Notes under the pieces: generated by a model | The model's input: the letters and a program-made list of their open reading frames with translations, nothing else | Told to the model about the DNA's origin: nothing | The model's database searches: none | Shown: one piece after another, positions 28,238-37,063 of the stretch | Position numbering within the stretch: the stretch's first letter is position 1 | Layout of the letters: every line of letters starts with the position of its first letter | Translations under genes and position numbers: made by a program | Source of the DNA: Erythrobacter sp. | Lineage (GTDB): Bacteria; Pseudomonadota; Alphaproteobacteria; Sphingomonadales; Sphingomonadaceae | DNA: 64,000 bases | Assembly: GCA_029937545.1 (NCBI GenBank) | Contig: JAPYPR010000001.1 | Coordinates: 299,242-363,241, forward strand | Direction: 5' to 3'

Positions 28238-28368
28238 TGGGCCGCTGGCGAAGCTTACTCTCAAAAAGCCGCGGAAAGTCGGGCGTTCCCGCGCTGCAAA
28301 CGAAAAGGGGCGGACTCGCTGCCGCGGGCCTGCCCTTTCGAATTGCAGTCCGTGGAAAGACAATTGGT

Positions 28369-29568
28369 TCAGGCCGCTTTCTTCACCTCGGCCACGATCT
28401 TGCGGGCGGCGTCGCCCAGATCGTCGGCGCTGACGATCGGCAGGCCGGAGTTCTCGAGGATTTCCTTGCCTGCTTCCACATTCGTCCCTTCGAGGCGGAC
28501 GACCAGCGGCACCGAGAGGTTCACGTCCTTCGCCGCCTGGACGATGCCGTTGGCGATCACGTCGCACTTCATGATCCCGCCGAAGATGTTGACGAGGATG
28601 CCTTCGACCGCCGGGTCCTTGAGGATGATCTTGAACGCCGCCGTGACCTTTTCGGTCGTCGCGCCGCCGCCGACGTCGAGGAAGTTGGCCGGGAAGGCGC
28701 CGTTCAGCTTGATGATGTCCATGGTCGCCATGGCGAGGCCTGCGCCGTTGACCATGCAGCCGATGTTACCGTCGAGCTTGATGTAGGCGAGATCGTACTC
28801 GCTCGCTTCGACTTCGGCCGGGTCTTCCTCGGTCTCGTCGCGCATTTCCTCCACGTCCTTGTGGCGATAGAGCGCATTGCCGTCGAAGCTCATCTTGGTG
28901 TCGAGGACGAGGAGGTTGCCATCCTTGTCTTCCACCAGCGGGTTGATCTCGAGCATTTCCATGTCGAGGTCCATGAAGGCGGTGTAGAGCTGCTTGGCGA
29001 GCTTCTGGCACTGCTTGTTGGTGTCGCCCGTCAGCTTGAGGGCGAAAGCGACCGCGCGGCCGTGATGGGGCATGAAGCCCTGCGCCGGGTCGATGGTGAT
29101 GGTGGTGATCTTCTCGGGCGTTTCGTGCGCCACGTCCTCGATGTCCATGCCGCCTTCGGTCGAGGCGATCATGGCGACCTGGCCGGTGGCGCGGTCGACC
29201 AGCATGGAGAGGTAGTATTCCTTCTCGATGTCGACGCCGTCGGTGACATAGAGGCGGTTGACCTGCTTGCCCTCGTCGCCGGTCTGGATCGTCACCAGCG
29301 TGTTGCCAAGCATTTCCTTCGCATTGGCTCCGACCTCGTCGACGCTCTTCGACAGGCGGACACCGCCCTTGGCATCGGGGCCCAATTCCTTGAATTTGCC
29401 CTTGCCGCGGCCGCCGGCGTGGATTTGCGCCTTCACGACATAGAGCGGCCCGGGAAGCTTCTTTGCGCCCTCGACCGCTTCTTCGACGTTCATCGCTGCA
29501 TAGCCCGTGGGCACGGCGATGCCGTATTTCGCGAGCAGTTCCTTGGCCTGATATTCGTGAATGTTCAT
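28369..29568 (-). CDS. sucC: Succinyl-CoA synthetase (ADP-forming) subunit beta
   Basis: A 399-residue ATP-grasp protein, the length typical for SucC. The N-terminus reads [20 protein letters not shown]. It has [37 protein letters not shown] (Mg/ATP site) and the CoA-ligase domain with [19 protein letters not shown] and [17 protein letters not shown]. With SucD it converts succinyl-CoA to succinate in the TCA cycle. Its usual partner sucD is not adjacent: the next genes on this strand are etfBA. Confidence 0.96.
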   Translation of the reverse strand: MNIHEYQAKELLAKYGIAVPTGYAAMNVEEAVEGAKKLPGPLYVVKAQIHAGGRGKGKFKELGPDAKGGVRLSKSVDEVGANAKEMLGNTLVTIQTGDEGKQVNRLYVTDGVDIEKEYYLSMLVDRATGQVAMIASTEGGMDIEDVAHETPEKITTITIDPAQGFMPHHGRAVAFALKLTGDTNKQCQKLAKQLYTAFMDLDMEMLEINPLVEDKDGNLLVLDTKMSFDGNALYRHKDVEEMRDETEEDPAEVEASEYDLAYIKLDGNIGCMVNGAGLAMATMDIIKLNGAFPANFLDVGGGATTEKVTAAFKIILKDPAVEGILVNIFGGIMKCDVIANGIVQAAKDVNLSVPLVVRLEGTNVEAGKEILENSGLPIVSADDLGDAARKIVAEVKKAA

Positions 29569-29687
29569 GGGAGCGTGTGTCCTTCGCGTGGATGCGCGGC
29601 TGGGGGTGGGAAGTCTTGTGGGCGCATAAGCATACGTAGACCTTCTTGAAAAGTGCCGCGTTCGGGTGCAACTGCCGCACTGCTCTC

Positions 29688-30470
29688 GTGATCGACAGCC
29701 AGCGCCTCGAATCGATCGTCTCCGAAGCGGGACGGATCGCCCACGACCTTTGGCCGGGGGCGGGCAATTCGGTGCGCAGCTGGGAGAAGGAACCCAACAG
29801 CCCGGTTTGCGAAGCCGATCTGGCGGTGGACGCTTTCCTGAAGCGCGAACTTGGCGCGCTGCTGCCCGCAGCGGGGTGGCTGTCGGAAGAAACGGCGGAC
29901 GATCCGGCGCGGTTGGGATGCGATCTCATCTGGCTGGTCGATCCGGTGGACGGCACGCGCGATTTCATCCGTGGCCGTAGCGGCTGGGCAGTATCGGTCG
30001 CGCTCATCAGCGCCGGGCGACCGCTGATCGCCATGCTGTCCGCCCCGGCGCGCGGGGAGATGTGGAGCGCGGTCGCCGGGCGCGGTGCGGAGCGCAATGG
30101 CGCCGTCCTGACGGCCTCGATGCGGGAGCGTTTCGAGGGTTCGCGCGTACCGGCAGCCTCGCTGCCCAAGACCGACCGCGATCTCGTCTGCGTCGACCAG
30201 CCCAATTCCATCGCCCTGCGAATAGCAATGGTGGCCGCCGACGAGGCCGATCTCGTCGCGACGCTGCGCTGGGGTTTCGAATGGGATATCGCCGCTGCGG
30301 GCCTGATCGCCCGCGAAGCCGGCGCGGCCGTAAGCGATGCTTTCGGCAAGAAACTAGATTACAACAAACGCGATCCACGGGCTTTCGGCGTGCTGGCCTG
30401 CTCGCCGAATATCCACGAGGCCGCGGTCGAGCGGCTGGCCGGTCGAGCGGCGCAGATCGGGCAAGAGTAG
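29688..30470 (+). CDS. CysQ/inositol monophosphatase family phosphatase
   Basis: A 260-residue Mg-dependent, Li-sensitive phosphatase of the IMPase fold. Metal-site motifs: GWLSEET (Glu-Glu), [15 protein letters not shown] (the DPxDGTxxF motif) and [15 protein letters not shown]. Such enzymes hydrolyse inositol phosphates or 3'-phosphoadenosine 5'-phosphate; the CysQ role is my preferred guess because of the overall length and the DGTRDFIRG variant. The frame is open from TTG 29646; GTG 29688 is chosen because the conserved helix begins there, but no ribosome-binding site is obvious. It is divergent from sucC. Confidence 0.83.
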   Translation: MIDSQRLESIVSEAGRIAHDLWPGAGNSVRSWEKEPNSPVCEADLAVDAFLKRELGALLPAAGWLSEETADDPARLGCDLIWLVDPVDGTRDFIRGRSGWAVSVALISAGRPLIAMLSAPARGEMWSAVAGRGAERNGAVLTASMRERFEGSRVPAASLPKTDRDLVCVDQPNSIALRIAMVAADEADLVATLRWGFEWDIAAAGLIAREAGAAVSDAFGKKLDYNKRDPRAFGVLACSPNIHEAAVERLAGRAAQIGQE

Positions 30471-30492
30471 GGCGCGCTCGAGCTGGCGCACG

Positions 30493-30522
30493 AAAAAAGG
30501 GCCGATCCGAAGACCGGCCCTT
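30493..30522 (-). terminator. Terminator of the OmpA lipoprotein gene
   Basis: AAGGGCCG (30497-30504) pairs with CGGCCCTT (30515-30522). On the minus strand the stem is followed by six T (30498-30493), a good intrinsic terminator for the OmpA-type gene ending at 30543. The hairpin may also serve the converging phosphatase gene. Confidence 0.82.
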
Positions 30523-30542
30523 CCCCTGCTATTTAGCTGCGA

Positions 30543-31241
30543 TCAGTAGCCTTGCGACTGCTGGGCAGCTTCGACATCTTCTTGATCGAACGGGATGATC
30601 TTGATTTCGACGCGGCGGTTGAGCGGTTCGTTCACGCCGTCGGCGGTTTGCACCGCGAGACGCGTTTCGCCGAAGCCCATCCAGCGGATGCGCGATGAGG
30701 CGACGCCTTGCGAGATGAGATAATTGGCGACCGCCTGGGCGCGCTGTTCGGACAAGCGCTGGTTGGCATCGGAGGGGCCGGTCGTGTCGGTGTGGCCATA
30801 CACGTCGACCAGGCTGTTCGGATACTGGCGCAGGCTGTCCGCCACGCGGTCGAGCAGATCACGGAAGCCCGGCGTGATCGTGTAGCTGCCGGTGGCGAAG
30901 GTCACGCCGTCGGGCAGGTTGACGAGGATCGCGTCGCCGCCATCGACCGAGCTGACATCCACGCCCGAACCGGCGGTCTGCTCTTCGAGCTCCTTGATCT
31001 GCTGGTCCATGCGATAGCCGACATAGCCGCCCGCTGCGCCGCCGCCGACTGCACCGATGATGCGTCCGGTCTTGCCGCCGATAACCCCGCCCAGCAGGCC
31101 GCCGACGACTGCACCGCCGGCACCGCCGAGCACGGTGCGCGAAACCTTGCGTTCGCCGGTGTTGGGATCGGTAACGCAGGCCGAAACCGTCATCAGCGAT
31201 ACGGCTGCGAGGCTGGCTGTAAGAATACGCGATTTTTTCAT
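30543..31241 (-). CDS. OmpA family lipoprotein with glycine zipper
   Basis: A 232-residue outer-membrane lipoprotein. The signal peptide ends in the lipobox VSAC (Cys22). A glycine-zipper segment follows (VLGGAGGAVVGGLLGGVIGG, about 36-70), then a C-terminal OmpA/peptidoglycan-binding domain (about 95-220) with YGHTDTTGPSDANQRLSEQR and PLNRRVEIKI. This resembles YiaD-type proteins that tie the outer membrane to peptidoglycan. ATG 31241 is preferred over ATG 31247 because AAGGAGGA lies seven bases ahead of it. The divergent 191-bp gap to the CorC-type gene holds a small inverted repeat, CGGTAT/ATACCG, in the leader. Confidence 0.9.
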   Translation of the reverse strand: MKKSRILTASLAAVSLMTVSACVTDPNTGERKVSRTVLGGAGGAVVGGLLGGVIGGKTGRIIGAVGGGAAGGYVGYRMDQQIKELEEQTAGSGVDVSSVDGGDAILVNLPDGVTFATGSYTITPGFRDLLDRVADSLRQYPNSLVDVYGHTDTTGPSDANQRLSEQRAQAVANYLISQGVASSRIRWMGFGETRLAVQTADGVNEPLNRRVEIKIIPFDQEDVEAAQQSQGY

Positions 31242-31432
31242 TGTCATTCCTCCTTCAAGGCGGCCCGGTATCCTCCGGAAATACCGCACGCGGTTTGGGA
31301 CGCGCCCATCCCGCGTCGTGCCCCTTCAACCGTCATCCCGCGTCCTCGTTCCGAGCCAGCGTATCGCGGCGCTTGCGCAGAAAGTCGTCGCAGGCGCTGG
31401 CAGAGCCGTGCAATTGTGCTAGCGCGAGCGGC

Positions 31433-32746
31433 GTGACACCCTTTCCCTGGACCGACCTGTTCATTATCGCGGGCCTGATCGTGCTCAACGGCGTTTTCGC
31501 CATGAGCGAGCTCGCGATCGTTTCCGCCAAGACCTCGCGCCTGCAGCAGGCCGCCAACAAGGGCAGTGGCGCGGCGCAGACCGCGCTCGATCTCGCAGCC
31601 GATCCGGGCAAGTTCCTCTCGACCGTGCAGATCGGCATTACGCTGGTGGCCATCGTGTCCGGCGCCTATTCCGGAGCCAGCCTGGGGGGTCCGGTCGGCG
31701 AGCGGCTGGTGATGCTGGGCGTCCCTGCCGAGTACGCGGAAGAGGTCGGCTTTGCGCTGGTCATTGCGCTGACCACTTATGCGACGCTGGTCGTCGGCGA
31801 ACTCGTGCCGAAGCAGATCGCCTTGCGGGCGGCGATGCCAATTTCGCTGGTCATGGGCCGGCCGATAGCGCTGCTTGCCAAGGTGGCCGCGCCATTGGTC
31901 TGGCTGCTCGATGCGTCCTCAGGCCTGCTCATCAAGCTGCTCCGCGTTCGCAAGAGCGGGCAGGCGGCGGTCACCGCGGAAGAGCTGCACATGCTGTTCG
32001 CAGAAGCCACCCAAAGCGGGGTAATCGAGCACGAGCAGCACCAGATGCTTCAGGGCGTGGTCCGCCTCGCCCAGCGCCCGGTGCGCGAGGTGATGACTCC
32101 GCGTCCTGAAATCGACTGGCTCGACGTCGCTGCGGACGAGGACGCGATTCGCGCCGCGATCGAAACCTCGCCCCATTCGCTGATGCCCGTGGCCGAAGGC
32201 TCGCCCGACAAGGTGATCGGCGTGGTCAAGGTACGCGATATCATGACACGCATGGTTGCAGGCGAACCGATCGATCTCGCCGCGCTGCTCAAGAAAGCCG
32301 AGGTCGTGCCCGACCAGCTGGACTCGGTGGACGCGCTGCGCGTGCTGCAGCAGGCCGAAGTCCCGCTGGCGATGGTGCATGACGAATACGGCCATCTCGA
32401 CGGTATCGTCAGCCCGGTCGACCTGCTGACTGCGCTGGTCGGCGATTTCGCCAGCGACCAGGACCCGGGCGATACGCCCGGCGTGGTCGAGCGGGAGGAC
32501 GGCTCGCTGCTGGTCTCCGGCTCGCTCTCGGCCGATGCGCTAGCCGACCGCCTCGACCTCGAATATGGGGAAGACCGCGAATTCGGCACCGCGGCAGGCT
32601 ACGCGCTGCATGTCTTGAAGAAACTGCCCGCCGAAGGCGAGTATTTCACCGACCAGGGTTGGCGATTCGAAGTCGTCGACATGGACGGCCGCCGGATCGA
32701 CAAGCTGCTTGTGTCTGACGCCAGTGAGGACGCAGAAGACGGCTGA
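31433..32746 (+). CDS. CNNM/CorC-type membrane protein (hemolysin family, CBS domains)
   Basis: A 437-residue protein with a four-helix CNNM (DUF21) membrane domain (about 5-185: VLNGVFAMSELAIVSAKTSR, GELVPKQIALR), a CBS pair (about 210-330: REVMTPRPEIDWLDV, DKVIGVVKVRDIM, VHDEYGHLDGIVSPVDLL) and the C-terminal CorC/HlyC domain. Homologues take part in Mg or Co export or regulation. The frame stays open from 31241, but GTG 31433 is the only start that fits the family N-terminus; the upstream codons are not protein-like. It is followed by full copy B of the dispersed repeat. Confidence 0.88.
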   Translation: MTPFPWTDLFIIAGLIVLNGVFAMSELAIVSAKTSRLQQAANKGSGAAQTALDLAADPGKFLSTVQIGITLVAIVSGAYSGASLGGPVGERLVMLGVPAEYAEEVGFALVIALTTYATLVVGELVPKQIALRAAMPISLVMGRPIALLAKVAAPLVWLLDASSGLLIKLLRVRKSGQAAVTAEELHMLFAEATQSGVIEHEQHQMLQGVVRLAQRPVREVMTPRPEIDWLDVAADEDAIRAAIETSPHSLMPVAEGSPDKVIGVVKVRDIMTRMVAGEPIDLAALLKKAEVVPDQLDSVDALRVLQQAEVPLAMVHDEYGHLDGIVSPVDLLTALVGDFASDQDPGDTPGVVEREDGSLLVSGSLSADALADRLDLEYGEDREFGTAAGYALHVLKKLPAEGEYFTDQGWRFEVVDMDGRRIDKLLVSDASEDAEDG

Positions 32747-32750
32747 GTGT

Positions 32751-33035
32751 AGAGCCTTTGTTGGCGAACCCGCATCCGTGGGTTCGTCCTCGGGGCTGTT
32801 CCTCCGCTGCGCTACGGGCCCCTGCGGGCGGGCGGGCGCCCTTGCCGGACCTCCACCGGCCCGGTGCTCTGGGAGGGGCGGCCTTGCACCAACCATTCCT
32901 CTCCTAGAGAACCGAGCCGAAGGCGAGGCAAGCGCGACTGCGCGCCCGCAGCGATGCGACCGCCCGGTTGCATGAGCGAGGAAACCCAAGTGAGCGGATG
33001 CGAACGCCGGCGACTGAGGCCACAAAGACGAAAAA
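32751..33035. repeat. Full-length dispersed repeat, copy B, between convergent genes
   Basis: About 285 bases with no credible gene. The left arm begins with hairpin CGAACCC (32765-32771)/GGGTTCG (32780-32786) around a CATCC-containing loop, followed by TCCTCG. The arms meet at CGGTGCTCTGGGAGG (near 32865) and CTCCTAGAGAACCG (near 32910). The right arm carries the inverted 35-base core (32948-32982) and ends in an A-rich tail next to the 3' end of tRNA-Thr. It thus fills the gap between the CorC-type gene (+) and the tRNA gene (-). Open frames here are chance. Confidence 0.88.
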
Positions 33036-33110
33036 TGGTGCTGCTGGGGAGGATTGAACTCCCGGCCTCACCCTTACCAAGGGTGCGCTCTACCACTGAG
33101 CTACAGCAGC
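33036..33110 (-). tRNA. tRNA-Thr (anticodon GGT)
   Basis: On the minus strand a 75-base cloverleaf starts GCTGCTG and ends CAGCAGC-A-CCA. The acceptor stem is 7 bp, the D-loop contains AGTGGT, the anticodon arm is CACCC-TTGGTAA-GGGTG (anticodon GGT), and the T-arm contains GTTCAATC. CCA is encoded. Convergent with the CorC-type gene, separated by repeat copy B. Confidence 0.97.
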
Positions 33111-33221
33111 ACATCGGCCCGCGAAAAGCCTCGCGGGGTGGAGGCGCGCGCTAATGGCAGAGCGGGCGGCAAAGTCAACCTTCGCTTGAGCCGCGCAGCG
33201 AAATTGGCAAAAGGTTGCGCG

Positions 33222-33365
33222 ATGAGCGCCGACAACGACAAATCGACCCGCGAAGAGCGCCTCGCCGCGAAACTTCGCGAGAACCTCCGCCGCCGCAAGG
33301 TGCAGACACGCGAACTGCGCGACTCGGGCGAAGACGGGCTTTCCAAGGATGGGCCGGACCGCTAA
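33222..33365 (+). CDS. 47-residue basic protein of unknown function, upstream of gpmA
   Basis: ATG 33222 with AAAAGG eight bases ahead. The product is highly charged and helical, with [20 protein letters not shown] and then [14 protein letters not shown]. There is no signal or membrane segment. It ends 31 bases before gpmA on the same strand. I have a weak memory of similar small proteins in this position in sphingomonads. No function can be given. Confidence 0.6.
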   Translation: MSADNDKSTREERLAAKLRENLRRRKVQTRELRDSGEDGLSKDGPDR

Positions 33366-33396
33366 CGCGCGAGGCCACGCAAGCCGGGGAGCATCG

Positions 33397-34083
33397 ATGT
33401 CCAAACTGATCCTAGTCCGCCATGGCCAGAGCGAGTGGAACCTCGCCAACCGCTTCACCGGCTGGTGGGATGTCGACCTGACCGAAAAGGGCGAGATCGA
33501 AGCGCGCGAGGCGGGCGAGCTGATGAAGGCCAAGGGTGTGCTACCGACCACTGCCTTCACGAGCGTGCAGAAGCGCGCGATCAAGACGCTCAACATCGCG
33601 CTGGAAGCCTGCGATCGGCTATGGATCCCTGTCACGCGCGACTGGCATCTGAACGAGCGGCATTATGGCGGGCTGACCGGTCTCAACAAGCAGGAAACCC
33701 GCGACCGGCACGGCGACGAGCAGGTCCATATCTGGCGCCGCAGCTACGATGTGCCACCGCCCGAAATGGAGCAGGGCAGCGAATTCGAAATGGCGGACGA
33801 TCCGCGCTATGCCGGGATCGAGGTGCCACGCACCGAAAGCCTCAAGCTGACGATCGAGCGCGTGCTGCCCTACTGGAAAAGCGCGATCCTGCCGAAGCTG
33901 GGCGAAGGCGAGACGGTCATCATCTCGGCCCATGGCAATAGCCTGCGCGCGCTAGTGAAGCACCTCTCCAACATTTCGGACGACGAGATCACCGGCCTCG
34001 AAATCCCGACCGGCCAGCCGATCGTCTACGAGTTCGACGGCACGCAGGTTTCGGGCGAGCGCTATTATTTGAAGGATAGTTGA
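33397..34083 (+). CDS. gpmA: 2,3-bisphosphoglycerate-dependent phosphoglycerate mutase
   Basis: A 228-residue glycolytic enzyme interconverting 3- and 2-phosphoglycerate. It has the phosphohistidine motif [10 protein letters not shown] near the N-terminus, [13 protein letters not shown], and the second active-site histidine in [15 protein letters not shown]. The frame is open from 33349; ATG 33397 matches the family N-terminus ([10 protein letters not shown]). It heads a compact run gpmA-purE-purK-folA-ribF. Confidence 0.95.
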   Translation: MSKLILVRHGQSEWNLANRFTGWWDVDLTEKGEIEAREAGELMKAKGVLPTTAFTSVQKRAIKTLNIALEACDRLWIPVTRDWHLNERHYGGLTGLNKQETRDRHGDEQVHIWRRSYDVPPPEMEQGSEFEMADDPRYAGIEVPRTESLKLTIERVLPYWKSAILPKLGEGETVIISAHGNSLRALVKHLSNISDDEITGLEIPTGQPIVYEFDGTQVSGERYYLKDS

Positions 34084-34084
34084 G

Positions 34085-34579
34085 ATGGCTGCCTCAAGCG
34101 CGCCGAAGGTTGCAATCGTCATGGGCAGCCAGTCCGACTGGGACACGATGCGCTGCGCGGCGGCCGTCTTAAAGGAGCTTGAGGTCGAAACCGACGTACG
34201 GATCGTCTCGGCACACCGCACCCCCGACCGCATGTACGAATTCGCCAAGGGCGCGGCCGAGGCCGGTTTCGAGGTCATCATCGCTGGCGCAGGCGGCGCG
34301 GCGCATCTGCCGGGCATGATTGCTGCCCTCACGCATGTGCCGGTGCTGGGCGTGCCGGTGCAATCGAAAGCGCTTTCGGGTGAGGACAGCCTGCTATCGA
34401 TCGTACAGATGCCTGCCGGGGTTCCGGTTGGGACGCTGGCGATCGGACAGGCGGGCGCGACCAATGCGGGCTTGCTCGCTGCCGCGATTCTCGCAAATCA
34501 CGACACGGACTTGTCGCAGCGCCTGCAGGATTGGCGCGCGGCGCGCAGCGCAGCCGTGACCGAGCGGCCGGTCGACTGA
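34085..34579 (+). CDS. purE: N5-carboxyaminoimidazole ribonucleotide mutase
   Basis: 164 residues, class I PurE, which moves the carboxyl group of N5-CAIR to give CAIR in purine synthesis. Motifs: [21 protein letters not shown] (active-site His) and [24 protein letters not shown]. It starts one base after gpmA ends and its stop overlaps the purK start (TGATG). Confidence 0.96.
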   Translation: MAASSAPKVAIVMGSQSDWDTMRCAAAVLKELEVETDVRIVSAHRTPDRMYEFAKGAAEAGFEVIIAGAGGAAHLPGMIAALTHVPVLGVPVQSKALSGEDSLLSIVQMPAGVPVGTLAIGQAGATNAGLLAAAILANHDTDLSQRLQDWRAARSAAVTERPVD

Positions 34580-35637
34580 TGCTGCAGCGCGGGGGCACGA
34601 TCGGCATACTCGGCGGCGGCCAGCTTGGCCGGATGATGGCGATGAGCGCCGTCCAGCTCGGCTATCGCTGTATCGCCTACGTACCCGATGGCGACACCGT
34701 CGCGACGGACGTCTGCGACGACGTGTTCACCAATTGCTGGGACGATACCGCCGCGCTCGCCGCCTTTGCGGCCAAGTGCGATGCCGTGACGTGGGAGTTC
34801 GAGAACGTTCCCGTCGCCACTGCCAAGGCGATGCCGGAGGGTCGCATCTTCCCGCACCCGCGTGCGCTCGAAACAGCGCAGGACCGCCTGAACGAGAAGC
34901 GCTTCGTCGAGGGCCTTGGCGGCAAGCCTGCCGCCTATGCCCGCGTCGATTCGCCCGACGAGCTGATGGCGGCGGTCGACCGTCTCGGCGCGCCCGGCAT
35001 CCTCAAGACCCGTCGCGACGGGTATGATGGCAAAGGCCAGTGGCGCATCGGATCGAGCCGCGATGCGGATGCGCTGCGCCTGCCCGATTCCCCACTGATC
35101 TACGAAGGCTTCGTCGAGTTCGGGGCGGAGTTCTCCGTCATCCTCGTGCGCGGACAGGATGGCGAGATTCGCTTCTGGGACAGCACGCGCAATGTGCATG
35201 AGGACGGCATATTGTCGGCCTCGCTATGGCCGGCGGGCGAACTGGTCGAAGAGCAGGTGGGCGAGGCGCGGCGGCTGGCGGGCGAAGTCGCCGATGCGCT
35301 GAAATATGTCGGCGTGCTGACCTGCGAATTCTTCGCCACGCATGAAGGGCCGATCTTCAACGAGATGGCGCCGCGCGTGCACAATTCGGGCCACTGGACG
35401 ATCGAGGGCGCGGCCACCAGCCAGTTCGAAAACCACATCCGCGCGGTCGCGGGCCTGCCGCTGGGCGACACCGCCACCACCGCGGCGGGCGTCGAGATGC
35501 GCAATATCCTCGGCAAGGAGATCGAGGGAGCGCACGCCTTCCTCGCCGATGCCGACAGCCATCTGCACGATTACGGCAAGCGCGAAGTGCGCGAAGGGCG
35601 CAAGATGGGCCACCTGACGCGTCTGGCGCGCGCATGA
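34579..35637 (+). CDS. purK: 5-(carboxyamino)imidazole ribonucleotide synthase
   Basis: A 352-residue ATP-grasp enzyme that carboxylates AIR with bicarbonate and ATP, working directly before PurE. The N-terminus IGILGGGQLGRMMAMSA, the GILKTRRDGYDGKGQWRI ATP-binding loop and FNEMAPRVHNSGHWTIEGA near the Mg site are present. The frame is open from 34531 but ATG 34579 overlaps the purE stop and matches the family start. It overlaps folA by four bases. Confidence 0.95.
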   Translation: MLQRGGTIGILGGGQLGRMMAMSAVQLGYRCIAYVPDGDTVATDVCDDVFTNCWDDTAALAAFAAKCDAVTWEFENVPVATAKAMPEGRIFPHPRALETAQDRLNEKRFVEGLGGKPAAYARVDSPDELMAAVDRLGAPGILKTRRDGYDGKGQWRIGSSRDADALRLPDSPLIYEGFVEFGAEFSVILVRGQDGEIRFWDSTRNVHEDGILSASLWPAGELVEEQVGEARRLAGEVADALKYVGVLTCEFFATHEGPIFNEMAPRVHNSGHWTIEGAATSQFENHIRAVAGLPLGDTATTAAGVEMRNILGKEIEGAHAFLADADSHLHDYGKREVREGRKMGHLTRLARA

Positions 35638-36140
35638 GCCTGTTCTGCATCTATGCCCGCGCCGCCAATGGCGCGATCGGCAAGGACGGTCGCCTGCCGT
35701 GGCATCTGCCCGCCGATCTGAAGCGCTTCAAGGCGCTGACGATGGGGCCGGACAAACAGGGCCTGCCGATGATCATGGGCCGCAAGACCTTCGAGAGCCT
35801 GCCCGGCCTGCTCCCCGGCCGCCGCCATATCGTGTTGACCCGGCGCGAGCGGTGGGATTCGACCGGCGCGGAAGTCGTCCGCTCGGTCGAGGAAGCGCTG
35901 GCCGTCGCGGGCGACACCGACATCGCCGTCATCGGCGGCGCGGCGATCTTCGATGTCTTTCTGCCGCAGGCGGAGCGGGTCGAGCTGACGCAGATCCACC
36001 AGGAATTCGATGGCGACGTATTCATGCAGCCACTCGGCCCCGAATGGGAAATCGCCGGACGGCAGGACTTCGAGGCCGAGGGCGACGTGCCGGCCTATTC
36101 CTTCCTCACCTACGAACGTGTCGGCGAAAGCGCGGCGTGA
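35634..36140 (+). CDS. folA: Dihydrofolate reductase
   Basis: A 168-residue NADPH-dependent enzyme that makes tetrahydrofolate. Landmarks are ANGAIGKDGRLPWHLPADL (Met20-loop region, substrate Asp of DLKRF), IMGRKTFESL (NADPH site), and VIGGAAIFDVFLPQA. ATGA overlap with purK and GTGA overlap with ribF put it in the purine/folate/flavin operon. Confidence 0.95.
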   Translation: MSLFCIYARAANGAIGKDGRLPWHLPADLKRFKALTMGPDKQGLPMIMGRKTFESLPGLLPGRRHIVLTRRERWDSTGAEVVRSVEEALAVAGDTDIAVIGGAAIFDVFLPQAERVELTQIHQEFDGDVFMQPLGPEWEIAGRQDFEAEGDVPAYSFLTYERVGESAA

Positions 36141-37063
36141 GGTTCCTCGATCACCGCGACGAATTGCCCGAGAGCCTGCGGGGCGCGGTGATCGCGCTCG
36201 GCAATTTCGACGGCTTCCACCTCGGCCACCAGGCAGTCGCGCGGCAAGCGATCGACTGGGCGCGGGCCGAGGGCCGGCCCAGCATCATAGCGACCTTCGA
36301 TCCGCATCCCGTGCGCCATTTCCAGCCCGACGCGCCGCCGTTCCGCCTGACGACGCTGGAGCAGCGGCAGGAACTCTACCTTGCCGCCGGGGCCACCGCG
36401 ATGCTGGTGTTCCATTTCGACGCCGAACTTGCGGGCACGACGGCGGAGGATTTCGTCCGGAAGCTGCTCGGCGAGCATCTCGGCGTGACGGGCGTCGTCA
36501 CGGGCGAGGACTTTACCTTCGGCAAGGCGCGCGGCGGCAATTTCGACAAACTGGTGAGCCTCGGCAGGGAGGTCGGCATCGAAGCGCGCGCCGCCACGCC
36601 GGTGATGGACCATGGCAAGCCCGTCTCCTCCAGTCGCGTGCGCGACGCCCTGCGTGAAGGCGACCCGCAGGAAGCCGCGCGCCTGCTCACCCGCCCCTTC
36701 GCGATTCGCGGGATAGTGCAGCATGGCGACAAACGCGGGCGCGAGATCGGCTATCCTACGGCGAACCTGCCGATAGAGCACTATCTGCGCCCGAAATACG
36801 GCATCTACGCCGTCACCGGGCGCATCCTCTCGACCGGGCAGGAGCTAAAGGGCGCGGCCAATCTCGGCGTCCGCCCGCAATTCGATCCGCCCAAGGAATT
36901 GCTCGAGCCCTATTTCTTCGACTTCTCCGGCGACCTCTACGGGCAGGAGATCGAGGTGGCCTTCCACCACTTCCTGCGCGGCGAGGCGAAGTTCGACAGC
37001 CTCGATGCGCTGATCGAGCAGATGGAGCGCGATTGCCAGCGGGCGAAAGACTTGCTCGCGTGA
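36137..37063 (+). CDS. ribF: Bifunctional riboflavin kinase/FAD synthetase
   Basis: A 308-residue enzyme making FMN and FAD. The N-terminal FAD-synthetase half has GNFDGFHLGHQA (nucleotidyltransferase HxGH) and SSSRVRDALREGD. The C-terminal kinase half has GREIGYPTANLPI and GVRPQFDPPKELLEPYFFDF. GTG 36137 overlaps the folA stop; the open frame further upstream is only a shadow of folA. The next gene begins by GTGA overlap. Confidence 0.94.
   Translation: MRFLDHRDELPESLRGAVIALGNFDGFHLGHQAVARQAIDWARAEGRPSIIATFDPHPVRHFQPDAPPFRLTTLEQRQELYLAAGATAMLVFHFDAELAGTTAEDFVRKLLGEHLGVTGVVTGEDFTFGKARGGNFDKLVSLGREVGIEARAATPVMDHGKPVSSSRVRDALREGDPQEAARLLTRPFAIRGIVQHGDKRGREIGYPTANLPIEHYLRPKYGIYAVTGRILSTGQELKGAANLGVRPQFDPPKELLEPYFFDFSGDLYGQEIEVAFHHFLRGEAKFDSLDALIEQMERDCQRAKDLLA

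Noticed and set aside
32709..33365. Several short open frames in the gap between the CorC-type gene and gpmA
   Set aside because: They fall in the dispersed repeat and across tRNA-Thr; none has a ribosome-binding site or protein-like text except the 47-residue frame at 33222.
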